NCBI RefSeq assembly: GCF_010093535.1
Contig: NW_022985227.1
Location: 154,784 to 218,783, forward strand
Length of the DNA: 64,000 bases
Origin: Lindgomyces ingoldianus
Lineage: Eukaryota > Ascomycota > Dothideomycetes > Pleosporales > Lindgomycetaceae
Direction: 5' to 3'
The translations under genes were made by a program, and so were the position numbers. Positions within the stretch are counted from its first letter, which is position 1, and every line of letters begins with the position of its first letter. Below are positions 11,410 through 20,560 of this stretch, in pieces. Under the pieces are notes generated by a model. That model saw only the letters and a program-made list of their open reading frames with translations. It was not told the DNA's origin and ran no database searches.

Positions 11410-13185
11410 TAGCAGTTTTACTATATACTAAAGACACTTATTTACACTAGAACAGTAACAGCAGTTTACATATAACTTTTATAAAAGTTACTATAAATTT
11501 AAAAACTATAAAATTAATAATTTTTAATTAAGACTTAAAAAGTTCTAGATCTTTACTTTTCTCTAGTAAAAATATAATAAGCGCATAATTAGTAATTTTT
11601 AGCTTAAAGTAGAAGCTAAGTAGTTTAAAAATAAAAACTTTTCTTTACTAAAAAACTAACTAAACTAAGAAAGAAAACACAGTAGATAAAGTAAACATAA
11701 AAAAAGTAGTAATAATAGTAACTATTATTAGCTAACTTAATTATTTAGTTATATAACTTAATTATATAATTAAAGCTTATAGTTTTAACCTAGTCTAAAC
11801 CTAAATATAATTTTTAAAATATAAAAACTTAATAATTTTACTAACTAGAATTTACTTAATGCTTTAACTAGCACTAAGTAATTAGTAGCTACTTTTATAA
11901 GCTTTATAATAAACTTTATAAGCAAAAAACATGCTATAAAGCTAAATAAAAAAAAAATCTTTTTAGCACTTATAAATTTTAAATTTTAAAGTAGATATCT
12001 ATGTTTATAATAATCTAGCTAACTTCTAATAGACTTAGAGCTTATTTTTTTTAAACTAACTTAAGGCTAGCAGCTAACATCTTCTTATACTAGCATAGAG
12101 TATAGTTATGCTTACTGTTAAGAGTTCTAGAGGACCTACTAAGATAAACCTAAATAATATAGCTTATATTTTTAGTATATTTACTAGTCTTATATCTTTT
12201 TTTAAAAAATAAGATATACACTTTAACTCTAAAAATAACTTTATAATAGCACTTAATTACTAATTTACTACACTACTTAAACTAAAGGCTACTAGGCTTT
12301 AGTATTATACATAAAAAATTTATTTATTAAATTTATTTTACTAATAGTTATAACTACTAAAGACCTTACATAGTAACACTTTTACTTAAATAATAAAAAG
12401 TAACCTGTTATGTAACACTATACTTTAAATAATAAAAATTATATTAATTTTATAAAAAAGCTTTTACAGCTTAAAAAGCGCAATAATAGACTTAGTAATT
12501 AGCTGCATAAAAAGCGCTAGCTAGGCTCTCTCTATTATCTACTCTCTTCTAATATAACTTTAGAAACTATTTTAAAAGTTAACTTAAAAAAAGAAACTAA
12601 TATTAATTTAGTATTTTAAAATAACTTTAGTAACACACTAAATAATAGCTTTAATAATAAAACACTATTAGTTATTAAGGTTTATTTATAAATAAGTAAC
12701 ATAGCTATAGACTTTAAGTCTAATAATAATTACTTTAAGTAAGCTAGAACTACTTAGCATATAGCTGTAACTAATTATAAGTCTTAGGACATTCTTAAAG
12801 GACCTAACTTTGTCCCTTATAAACAGCTTAGGCACTCTACTAGACTAGGTCTTACTAGAAACACAGCTGCTATTAATAAATTAAACATTATAAAGGGAGA
12901 AAGTAGAACAAGGCGTTAACAACACGCTACTGCACTTATTTAAATTATTATTAAACTGTCTTGCTAGTATTATGCCTTTGCACTAGGCTTTATTAAAGAA
13001 CTAGGCTTTATCTGCCTAAGTAACGCCCTAAAGGCTTACTCTACTAACATTAGCTTTAAAGCCTAAGCCTACTAACTTCTCTTTTGCTGTTTGCACTTTT
13101 ATGTGCACTACTGTACGCTAGCAGTTTATTATTAATTTTTGTACAGCTTTGCTTTAGTATTTACTTTGTTAAAGCTGGGGGTGTG

Positions 13186-13382
13186 TGTCGCACGTGTCTC
13201 ACGCGATATCATACCCATGCACTATTCACTCATTAGGCATAGCTCCTATCTCGTACAGTATATAGTCAGCTCAGAGCTCTATTAAGCTCCTCAGACTATA
13301 CAATACACTCATTCCACTTTTTTTAGATCTCGCTCCCTTGTCGAGTCGTTTGCCATATGCCCCCTCCTGAGCCCATGCAAGA
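13186..13382 (+). mobile_element. 3' LTR of the CTAAG element
   Basis: 197-bp copy of 8959-9160, preceded by a polypurine tract and followed by CTAAG (13383-13387). Small C/T and G/A differences from the 5' LTR suggest age or light RIP. Confidence 0.82.
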
Positions 13383-13596
13383 CTAAGAACTGTGCCGCCC
13401 CGATTCCTCCTCGCCGCATACTCCACCACCAATCGACCACCCTGGTATCTGAATGACCGCCGTTTGACATAGCGCGCGCATATCTCAACCCGGAGGGATA
13501 TCTTTCCGTGAGAATGATACGTTGTTGAATTTTTTTGATTCATGGGGAGGCTGAAAGAAATGTTAGGCCGCTTTTACATCCAACTAGACAATAGGG

Positions 13597-13830
13597 GTAT
13601 AAAAAGCGCTGCCTTCGCAGATTCTGTTTTGACTTTCCAGCAAATACTACAATCCCAACATCTACCCATCACTACCTTTTCGTATCATTTTGCCTCCTGT
13701 CGTTAGACCCGGCCCCGTGTCGTCGTCGACCGAAAAGCCGACTCCGGAGCAAATTCTTGCAGCTTGTACCATGTTTTAGCGCGTAATGCACAGCCTCGCG
13801 TAATGAACAATTTTGGCAATCCGCGCCTTT
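13597..13830 (+). pseudogene. possible gene 5' end, start codon lost
   Basis: A TATA-like GGTATAAAAAGCG near 13595 is followed, ~90 bases on, by a pyrimidine-rich leader and a short frame beginning TTG where ATG would be expected (about 13690). It encodes a Pro/Ser-rich PPVVRPGPVSSSTEKPTPEQ stretch before a TAG. The RIPed transposon relic begins near 13830 and removes the rest. The 5' arrangement looks like a fungal promoter, but no function can be assigned. Confidence 0.28.
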
Positions 13831-13849
13831 TACTTTTAAAGCTCTAAAG

Positions 13850-15790
13850 ACTTACACAAATTATAGATTATATAGATTTTTTGTTATAATACTAATTAAA
13901 TGCTATAGATTCTATTCCTAGCAATAATTTATATGCAATACCTTATAGGAAGGTTAATTTGCCTACTATGTTAAGTCCTGCCTAATGCTAGCTCTCTCTC
14001 TTTATTTAATGCTACATTATTATTAAAATCCTCTAGCGTACTAGTAATAGGCGTAGGAGCTTTCTGCTTACCCTTTGTTGCTTGCTAGAGGTTATTTTTA
14101 AGCTGTTAATTAACCTACTAGGTAAGCTTTACCTCCTCTTATTAAGCTGCTTTTGTCTTAAGCTCCTACAGGTAAGCCTTCTTTGCTATTACTACTTTAT
14201 GCCTTTTTCTTTTAACTGCGCGCGCCTTTTTAGCTTTCTTTACTTTTTTACACTTTACCTTTTTTTATTTTTAAAGCTATAGAGCTTTCTTTTTAGCATT
14301 TCTTTATACTTAATAATTACATGCTTTTTAGACCTTATTTAGGGACTAAAAAGTTACACTACTATAATATTCTAGAGGTGCTTTTAGTAGGAGAGGCTTA
14401 CTACACTAGCAGCGCTTCTTCTTATTAATTAGCGCATCTTTAACCTGCTTAAGCTTACGCTAGAGAAGAATGTAATGCACTAAAAATAACTAGATAGTTT
14501 TCTTAAGCTTTTATATATCTTTTTTATAAAAATTACTAATAACTTTATTTAAAAGGCCTTTAACTTTCTTTTAATCCTTTACACTAAGCGCTAAGCTATT
14601 GCTTTTACTAGAGAATAGTTACTTCTTCTACTTATAGTAAAATTAATCTAAGACTACTTATAGCTTAAATAGTAATAAACTAGTTACTTTAAAAGCACTA
14701 AAAATAGTTTTATACTTAAAGAACATTTTCTAGGCTTTATTAAACATGCTGTAGAAGTCTTTTTTCTTAATTAATAATAGTTCTTAGCATCTATCTATAA
14801 AGCTAGCTAGCTTAGCTAAGTAAGCTAACAAGAGAGGTTTAAACATGCAGATATTAAAAGGCTATAGTATATAGGTTGCATGCAGCAGGTATACAGCTAG
14901 AAGGATCTTATTATTATTATAGTACTTAATAAACTTTATTAAAACATGTAATTTATAGCTATTTAAAAATAAAAGTTAGTACACTTATTATACTTTTACT
15001 TTAGTTTTATAATTAAACATATGTTTAAGCTATACTAGGCCTAGTTTATTATTTATCTAACTTATAAGTAATAAAGTAAAGAAAGCTTAATACTTAAAAA
15101 AGTTAAAATCCTATAGCTAAGAGTTTTATATATAGTTAAAAACAGCTTAGTAGATTAGTATAGGTGTAAGAGAGCTACTATTAGCGTAGATGTAGGCTAT
15201 TATTATAATCTACTTGTAATTACTATCTTATATAAGCTGCTACTTAATACCTTACTTATACTACTGTCTAAAGAAGATTTACTTTATTTTTAATAGTACT
15301 TTAATTAAAAAGCCTTTTTTATCTATATTATAGGTATGCTATAGTTCTATGCTATATTGCTTAATTTTTTTGTGTACAAGCTTAAAATATAGTAAGTACT
15401 TAAATGCTAAGTTAGCTTTATTACACGCAGCATCTATGCTAGATGTCTATTAAAATAATAAGTTAATAAAGTGCCTCTTAATAAATTAATTAACCTAGCT
15501 TTTACTAGCTTACCTACTACTTATTTTTATTACAAAATTTTAAATTATCTATCTTAAAAAGAATAGACCTCTTGTGTAAAGCCTATTAATGTACTCTACT
15601 AGCTCTTTCTCCTGCACTAGGCTAAGTAGTTGCTAATTTTTAAGTTTCTCTGCACGCAGGCAGGTAACGTGTTAGTAACGCCTTAAAAGTGTAGATTAAT
15701 TAACACTATACTGCCTAGCTACTGCAGCATAATTTAGTAATTCTCTAGGTTTTAGCAATTTTAGCAACTCTAAAGCGGCCTTAATACTGC
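13850..15790 (-). pseudogene. pogo/Fot-type transposase relic (family D)
   Basis: Minus-strand DDE transposase of the pogo/CENP-B type, heavily RIPed. Read from the right, the frame shows an N-terminal HTH region with EYINRLYTRGL (near 15570). It continues with a second HTH-like stretch (SQVN-x-FIKRHFINLL), then HTYNIDKKGFLIKV around the first catalytic Asp, and a later IIIIAYIYANSSSLTPILIY segment. The far left (about 14290-14050) encodes a Lys/Arg/Ala-rich tail with KRKRHKVVIAKKAYL, typical of fungal pogo C-termini. Stops are mostly TAG/TAA at Gln/Trp positions. Terminal repeats were not identified, so element ends are approximate. Confidence 0.68.
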
Positions 15791-15818
15791 CCATATTAGT
15801 TGAGAGAGAGGTGGTTGA

Positions 15819-16580
15819 AGTTTTGACAGCTTCGCGCGGAACCGTGCGTTGCGCAAGGCCGTGCGTTACACGCTGAAACACAGTGAAGCTCTTGCAGCAT
15901 TTCTCGGAAACAACAAATATGCTATTGTTGGCGGTGCTGCAGTTAAGCTCCTAGGATCTACCCGAACGACAGAGGATGTCGACTTCGTCGTTCCCCAGGG
16001 CGCCGTAGCAGCTGCGCGAACGATCCTAGCAGCTGCCCCAGCCCATTTCATTGTCGACCCAAGGACCCGTCACACCCACTACAGGACCTCTCCGCCTGTA
16101 GAAATCGAAATCGTCTCCCCTCCTGCCCTTTTCCGGGAAACCTTCAATGCAGATACACCCACCCATACGATCACCATTGGTAGTGCCTCCATCAAGATTC
16201 TCAGCCCAGTGCTCATACTGAATTCGAAATGCCGCTCTATCTTGGGACGACCAACTGAGGCCAAGAAAGTGTCCGATGCCGCGGACATCAAGTTCCTTCT
16301 CCGGTGGTTGGCAACTAACAATGCCTTCCCAACAGCCCAGGATGTCCCAAATGCCACTAAGGAATTTGTTGAGTGGTTTATCGCGACATACACTGGCGCG
16401 GAGTACTGGACGAGTGCGAGATACAATTTCCAGACAGGTGGGTCTCATTTCCCCAAATTCCAATTCTTCAAGTTAACATTCCCTATTAACAGGTTCGTTC
16501 TGAGGCCTCGAGCACACCCTCGAGGTTCGGACTGTCAGATGATCAGTCATGGGCCCGTACAGAGTCAGTGTTGGAATTAA
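15819..16580 (+). pseudogene. nucleotidyltransferase-fold protein, 5' end damaged
   Basis: A frame open from 15819 to the stop at 16580 encodes a protein with the nucleotidyltransferase signature YAIVGGAAVKLLG...TTEDVDFVVP (GG, then D-x-D) near its start, followed by conserved IEIVSPPALF, SIKILSPVLILNSK and a helical C-terminal part. This resembles uncharacterised fungal NTase-fold proteins. No ATG precedes the domain in frame; the first codons in use would be TTG at 15849. The frame meets RIP-altered transposon DNA just upstream, so the native start is probably lost. The C-terminus is uncertain: a GT-AG intron may begin at 16441 (GTGGGT) and end at either ..AACAG (about 16492) or ..GTCAG (about 16538), and an alternative frame ends SWARTESVLELR at a TAG after 16576. 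No stop interrupts the domain. It converges with the gene at 16842-17771. Confidence 0.58.
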
Positions 16581-16841
16581 GGTAGCGTATGACTGGTGGT
16601 GGCGGCTTCCTGGTCTGCATTATGGTTGAGAGTCCTTAAAAGGGGAGGATCTATTATAGAGTAGAAGAAGTTTCTAAGTCTTATAAAACAGCGTGAGCTA
16701 TACATAGCGTAGCGGTGACGTTAAAATTGTTCGTCGAGTGACTAGCCGGTGCTGGAATAGGCACTTAGCTACATAACACTGCACCCCCTCTCCCATCCCA
16801 TGTTGGACCCTTAGGGAAGTGTTTTCATGCTACCAAAGCCC

Positions 16842-17771
16842 TTAAGCCCCTTGCCTATTGATATCCTCCAAGTCGCCTGGTTTGGTGTAGCCATTCGCCA
16901 CGCCTTCAATCTTCTCCAAATGGTTATAAACTTCCCAGCCATCTTCTTCTTTCCAATCTTCCTCCTTTTCAGGGAAAGGATTATGCATTGAGGCTAACAG
17001 TTGTGCCTCCCTTTCTCCACTAAACAAGGCTTTGTTGTCGAGAGCGGAGCATTCTTGAAGCTCATGTGTCCTTTGCCGTAATGCTTCTCGAACATTACGT
17101 TGATGAGAGATGAACGGTACAGTGCCATGGCTCATTCCAGACAGGACATCGAAATGATACTGACGATGCTCATACATCAAGCGTTCTGCAAACGCCCGGT
17201 CTTGCAGCACGGGCGCCCAGTCATACAGATAGGCGATTTGAAGGGCGATATGGGTTTGAAGTATATCATTATTGGAGGGGCAATCTAATAGGCTGTCGAT
17301 CAAAGCGTCTAATAAGCCTGCTATTGGAGGAAAGATGGTGGTGACCAGGGTTTTTGTATTTTCTGGGGCATATTCTTCAAGGTTGAAATTCCAGTCTGCA
17401 GCTGGAAGAAGGACAGTAGTTGTTGGTCCCGGAGGTTTCGTACTTGGTGGTGGCGGTATGGAGGTGTGCGGGTGAGGCTTAGATAGTTCTGCGTCGTGAC
17501 TATCTTGAGATGGTGGTGTTAGACGACGCTGTGCGTAATCTACGTTTGCATTTCCAATTTTGCCCTTCTCTTGCGGAACGAGGGTCCATCCATTTTGGAT
17601 AAGCACCTGTGCAGCTGTCTCAATGTCTGATACAAGTACGTGTAAGTCGAACACAACTGTTGGGACGCCATAGTACGCGACAGCATCCTCGAACCAAACT
17701 ACGCAAGGCATTCCGTGGTCGTGCAAAACATAGCACGGCTGGTGTCGCGGATTCGAATTATTGATCGCCAT
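16842..17771 (-). CDS. uncharacterised nucleotidyltransferase-like protein
   Basis: Intact 309-codon ORF, ATG at 17771 and stop at 16842, with no introns needed. The N-terminal ~80 residues (CVVWFEDAVAYYGVPTVVFD, then LHVLVSDIETAAQVLI) look like a nucleotidyltransferase core found in lineage-expanded fungal proteins. Here the second acidic position of the usual D-x-D is His (FDLHVLV), so catalysis may be lost. A Pro-rich linker (about residues 98-117, HPHTSIPPPPSTKPPG) separates it from a helical C-terminal half with a Glu/Trp-rich end. Codon use is GC-normal and there are no RIP stops, unlike its surroundings. It is convergent with the other NTase-like gene, 261 bases away. Function is unknown; the family call is by pattern only. 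Confidence 0.62.
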   Translation of the reverse strand: MAINNSNPRHQPCYVLHDHGMPCVVWFEDAVAYYGVPTVVFDLHVLVSDIETAAQVLIQNGWTLVPQEKGKIGNANVDYAQRRLTPPSQDSHDAELSKPHPHTSIPPPPSTKPPGPTTTVLLPAADWNFNLEEYAPENTKTLVTTIFPPIAGLLDALIDSLLDCPSNNDILQTHIALQIAYLYDWAPVLQDRAFAERLMYEHRQYHFDVLSGMSHGTVPFISHQRNVREALRQRTHELQECSALDNKALFSGEREAQLLASMHNPFPEKEEDWKEEDGWEVYNHLEKIEGVANGYTKPGDLEDINRQGA

Positions 17772-17854
17772 CGTGCGGAAAGGATTCCACGGGCAGGGAA
17801 GAAACGATTGAAATCTCCTAGCAACGCCGCGAGATAGAGACGATCGAGCGATAT

Positions 17855-18043
17855 GTGAGACGATGGCTATTTGGATATAGGAACGCTATAAGTAACGGCG
17901 TGAGCACGCGTATGAAAGTAGAAAAGCCGGAGTTGAATCCACGTACGGTGTTGTATGAAGGACTGTGCCGCACCTTAGAAAAGGTTTGTCATACGAGCAG
18001 ATCAGCCTTCCTTTCCAGGAAGAAGGTGGCTAGTCCCGATTAG
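17855..18043 (+). CDS. short hypothetical ORF
   Basis: A 62-codon frame divergent from the gene at 17771, in GC-normal sequence ending 57 bases before the hAT element. It is basic with no recognised domain. It may be a 5' exon of a gene interrupted by the hAT insertion, or not coding. Confidence 0.2.
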   Translation: MRRWLFGYRNAISNGVSTRMKVEKPELNPRTVLYEGLCRTLEKVCHTSRSAFLSRKKVASPD

Positions 18044-18117
18044 GAAGGATTACGTAGAGGCTCGCTTACGCGCACAGCCCCTATAATAAACAATCCGACC
18101 AGGGTTGCCGTTTACTA

Positions 18118-19092
18118 TAGTAATAGTAATTACTATTACTATGCAACTTTTTAGCTCTAGTAATAGTAATTACTATAGTAATCTAGTAATTACTATTACT
18201 AAAAATAGAATATTCACTAGAAATGATAATAAAAGTATAACTATAGTATAACTTAGTTAGCTATTAAAATTTATAGCACTTTTAACTTTATTCTTATTAT
18301 TTTACTTAAACTAATATACTATTTTAGCTTTAATACGTAAAGCAAATATAAATTTAGAGTACTTATTTCTACTAGATAATAGTAGTATAAGTAAATCTTT
18401 ATCTACTATTTTAGAAAGTATTAATAAATACTTAATTAAAACTAGTATTCTTTTTAAAGACTTTAGTAGGTTTAAGTAATTTTAACTTTAAATAAGTATA
18501 TATTAATATTAGATCTTATTAAAAGCTTTATAAGTAAATTTCTTATTACTTCTAAAGAAGTAGATAAGATTAAGTCTTATTTAGCTAAAGAAGAAAGCGT
18601 TTTTACTATTAAAGAAGAATTTATTAAAGAAAATTGATATTATATAAATAGTCTTAATATATATAATAAAGTNNNNNNNNNNNNNNNNNNNNNNNNNNNN
18701 NNNNNNNNNNNNNNNNNNNNNNNNNNNNNNNNNNNNNNNNNNNNNNNNNNNNNNNNNNNNNNNNNNNNNNNNNNNNNNNNNNNNNNNNNNNNNNNNNNNN
18801 NNNNNNNNNNNNNNNNNNNNNNNNNNNNNNNNNNNNNNNNNNNNNNNNNNNNNNNNNNNNNNNNNNNNNNNNNNNNNNNNNNNNNNNNNNNNNNNNNNNN
18901 NNNNNNNNNNNNATCTATTTATAGAAATAGTAATTACTAAGTACCTTTAGTAATAGTAATTACTATTACTAGAAAAATAGTAATTACTATAGTAATTACT
19001 AAGCGCTTATAGTAATAGTAATTACTATTACTAGGTGCTTATAGTAATAGTAATTACTATCACTTAGTAATTACTAAGTAATTACTGTTACT
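18118..19092. repeat. subterminal palindromic repeats of the hAT element
   Basis: Repeated self-complementary TAGTAATAGTAATTACTATTACTA-type motifs cluster at about 18118-18205 and 18945-19092, one group per end. Subterminal short repeats are usual transposase-binding sites in hAT elements; that role here is inferred. Confidence 0.7.
18673..18912. other. assembly gap (240 N)
   Basis: Run of N inside the hAT element interior. Confidence 0.99.
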
Positions 19093-19202
19093 AAAAAGTG
19101 GCAACCCTGAATCCGACTAACCTAGCTTCCTTCCTTCTGCCACGCCTACCAACCTTACCTACTAAGCTTGTATACCCTGCCCAACTAATCCTGTCCTGCT
19201 AA

Positions 19203-19778
19203 GCGCTCTTAGATACAGATCCTAACGCTCCTAGCACGTTTTCGTACCTACTATGGTCTAACAGTTTCCAGTTCATCGACGGCGAATACCCCGAGTCGCA
19301 CGAGCCTACCACGAAGGAAGAGCAATTTGCAAAGCCAGTTACACTTAGGACCCGGACATATACTCTGAAGATCACCGACATAGGGAGTGAAGATACGTGC
19401 AGGGATGAAACAATACGCGAGGCGAACGGATTCATTTTAGTCTATGACATCTGTGATCCCTCAACGTTTGAGAAGATACCGCAGCTATATAAGAAGATAC
19501 GTAAGGTGAAGGCACCAGTTGAGGATGGTAACCTAAGCACCACCTCGCCAACCCCTGCGCTGCCTGCCATTGTCATGGCTAGGAACAAGTTAGATATGTT
19601 TAACAAACGTAAGGTTAGCAGAGAGAAGGCAGAGAAGGAAGCTAAACGCTTAAACTGCGGATATACAGAGGTTACAGCTAAGGGTAAGGTTAAAGATGTG
19701 TTTTTTAGCATTATTAAATGCAGTAGATCGTCTTCGTCCTGCAATAATATAGATGGGGCTAGCGAAGACAGGGACTAG
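19203..19778 (+). pseudogene. divergent Ras-like small GTPase, 5' exon missing
   Basis: An uninterrupted frame (after TAA at 19200) ending TAG at 19776-19778 encodes most of a Ras/Rheb-type GTPase: QFIDGEYPESHEPTTKEEQF (switch I region), YTLKITDIGSEDTCRDE, then FILVYDICDPSTFEKIPQLY, NKLD in VMARNKLDM (G4), and ETAK-like EVTAKGKVKDVFF (G5 region). Family members hydrolyse GTP as membrane-linked signalling switches. Oddities: there is no P-loop (GxxxxGKS) in the frame, no in-frame ATG, and the G3 box reads D-I-G-S instead of DTAGQ, one residue short. A splice acceptor (CTTAG, about 19212) could join an upstream exon, but none with a P-loop is seen between here and 17772. There is no prenylation CaaX at the C-terminus; the end is Ser/Asp-rich. 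It sits 86 bases beyond the hAT TSD, so insertion may have separated the 5' end. Probably a pseudogene. Confidence 0.62.
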
Positions 19779-20560
19779 TTCTCTTGCTTTGGCCTGTTTT
19801 TAAAGTAAATAGCACTGTTAAGGAACACTGTATCTACTAGTTAGCTCTAATAATTTAGAAGCGTGGTGTCTACAACGATTCTGTATCAATGTACCGCGCA
19901 AGCTTAAACTTCGTTTAGAGTGTGTCTGCTAGCATGTGCAACTGCGGTAAAGGCGAGTGCTAGAGTGTCTAGACTACATTAAGTAGGTTGCAGGCGTAAC
20001 TCTCTCGCTGCACAGCACAATTCGGGTTGCAGGCGACAGTAGATTACTTTTTATCACCCTCAGAAAGCTTGTGCAAGGAGTTAATTTAGATAGAATAATC
20101 CCCTTAGCTATAGGAGAATTAAGAAGCATATAAACAGAGCTTTCAGCCTATCTACGCTGCTGCCTTCTTCCACATCTCGTTGCCTTATTTGCCTTCTATC
20201 TGCGCTGTGCAGCCTTGTTCCTTCCTATAGAGACAGGCAAACGTCTCTTTTGGAACTAGTTCCGGTTACAGTCGCTGGCCTGAGCAGTCGCTTTAACCTG
20301 AGCTGAGGGTGAGTCGCTCTGGAAGACTCCTGATCTAAGCCTGAGCACATATTAGAGGGTCCAAAATTGCACCTGCACAGCCCCTGAGCATGAACGAAGG
20401 GGCCTGTTTAGGGAACGGGACACTCGGCTATACTTTCCTAGTCACGTGCAACTTTGCTTTGGCTGAGGCAGCTGCCTTTGGCTCAGCCATCTCCTTCAAC
20501 TATCCGTCTCTCGTCGCCCAAACCTCACCTGCAGAAAGGTAAGAAGACACTGTAGTCTAT
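19779..20560. other. GC-normal spacer, no recognised gene
   Basis: Mixed-composition DNA between the GTPase and the RIP desert. A TATA-like CATATAAACAG lies near 20127, followed by a pyrimidine-rich stretch; this could be a promoter or an old LTR, but no second copy exists in the window. No open frame of note. Confidence 0.5.

Larger units (their letters stand above)
8959..13382 (+). mobile_element. RIP-degraded LTR retrotransposon, CTAAG TSD
   Basis: A 4.4-kb element bounded by ~200-bp direct repeats and flanked by CTAAG at 8954-8958 and 13383-13387. The interior is heavily RIPed with no open frame. A purine-rich tract (AAAGCTGGGGGTG) sits just before the 3' LTR, as expected for plus-strand priming, so the element reads on the plus strand. 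A stretch near 12830-13000 reads like a copia Pol linker (GESRTRR, then YYAFALGF), but the interior is too short for full gag-pol once the nested pogo element (10519-11409) is removed. It is therefore a deleted or non-autonomous copy. 9160-9250 is leader sequence; 9727-10518 and 11412-13185 contain no recognisable gene beyond these fragments. Confidence 0.75.
8570..13543 (-). pseudogene. unrecognised host ORF split by LTR element
   Basis: A minus-strand frame starts with ATG at 13543 and runs into the LTR at 13383. Removing the element and one CTAAG copy joins 13383 to 8953 in frame: codons for TVLS continue as IEANSTSSRDQDQRHIYRL before a stop near 8860. The empty-site ORF would be about 86 codons, basic and without a recognised domain. 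Sequence further downstream (8860-8570) stays GC-normal and may hold additional exons; short frames exist there but none is convincing. An A-run of 12 at about 8753-8764 is notable. The Fig1-like gene lies immediately beyond. That an insertion occurred is clear from the TSD; that the target was a real gene is inference. Confidence 0.4.
18100..19109. mobile_element. hAT transposon, 8-bp TSD AATCCGAC
   Basis: Terminal inverted repeats CAGGGTTGCC / GGCAACCCTG, flanked by identical 8-bp AATCCGAC at 18092-18099 and 19110-19117, the hallmark of hAT insertion. Both subterminal regions carry many copies of an AT palindrome built on AGTAATAGTAATTACTATTACT. The interior is RIPed, has no open frame, and contains an assembly gap (18673-18912), so true length is unknown. 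At ~1 kb as assembled it is probably a deleted, non-autonomous copy. Confidence 0.88.

Noticed and set aside
14082..14282. Hydrophobic 66-codon plus-strand ORF (small membrane protein)
   Set aside because: Antisense of the basic tail of a RIPed pogo transposase.
16026..16463. Minus-strand 145-codon ORF
   Set aside because: Shadow of the nucleotidyltransferase-like frame, which has the conserved motifs.
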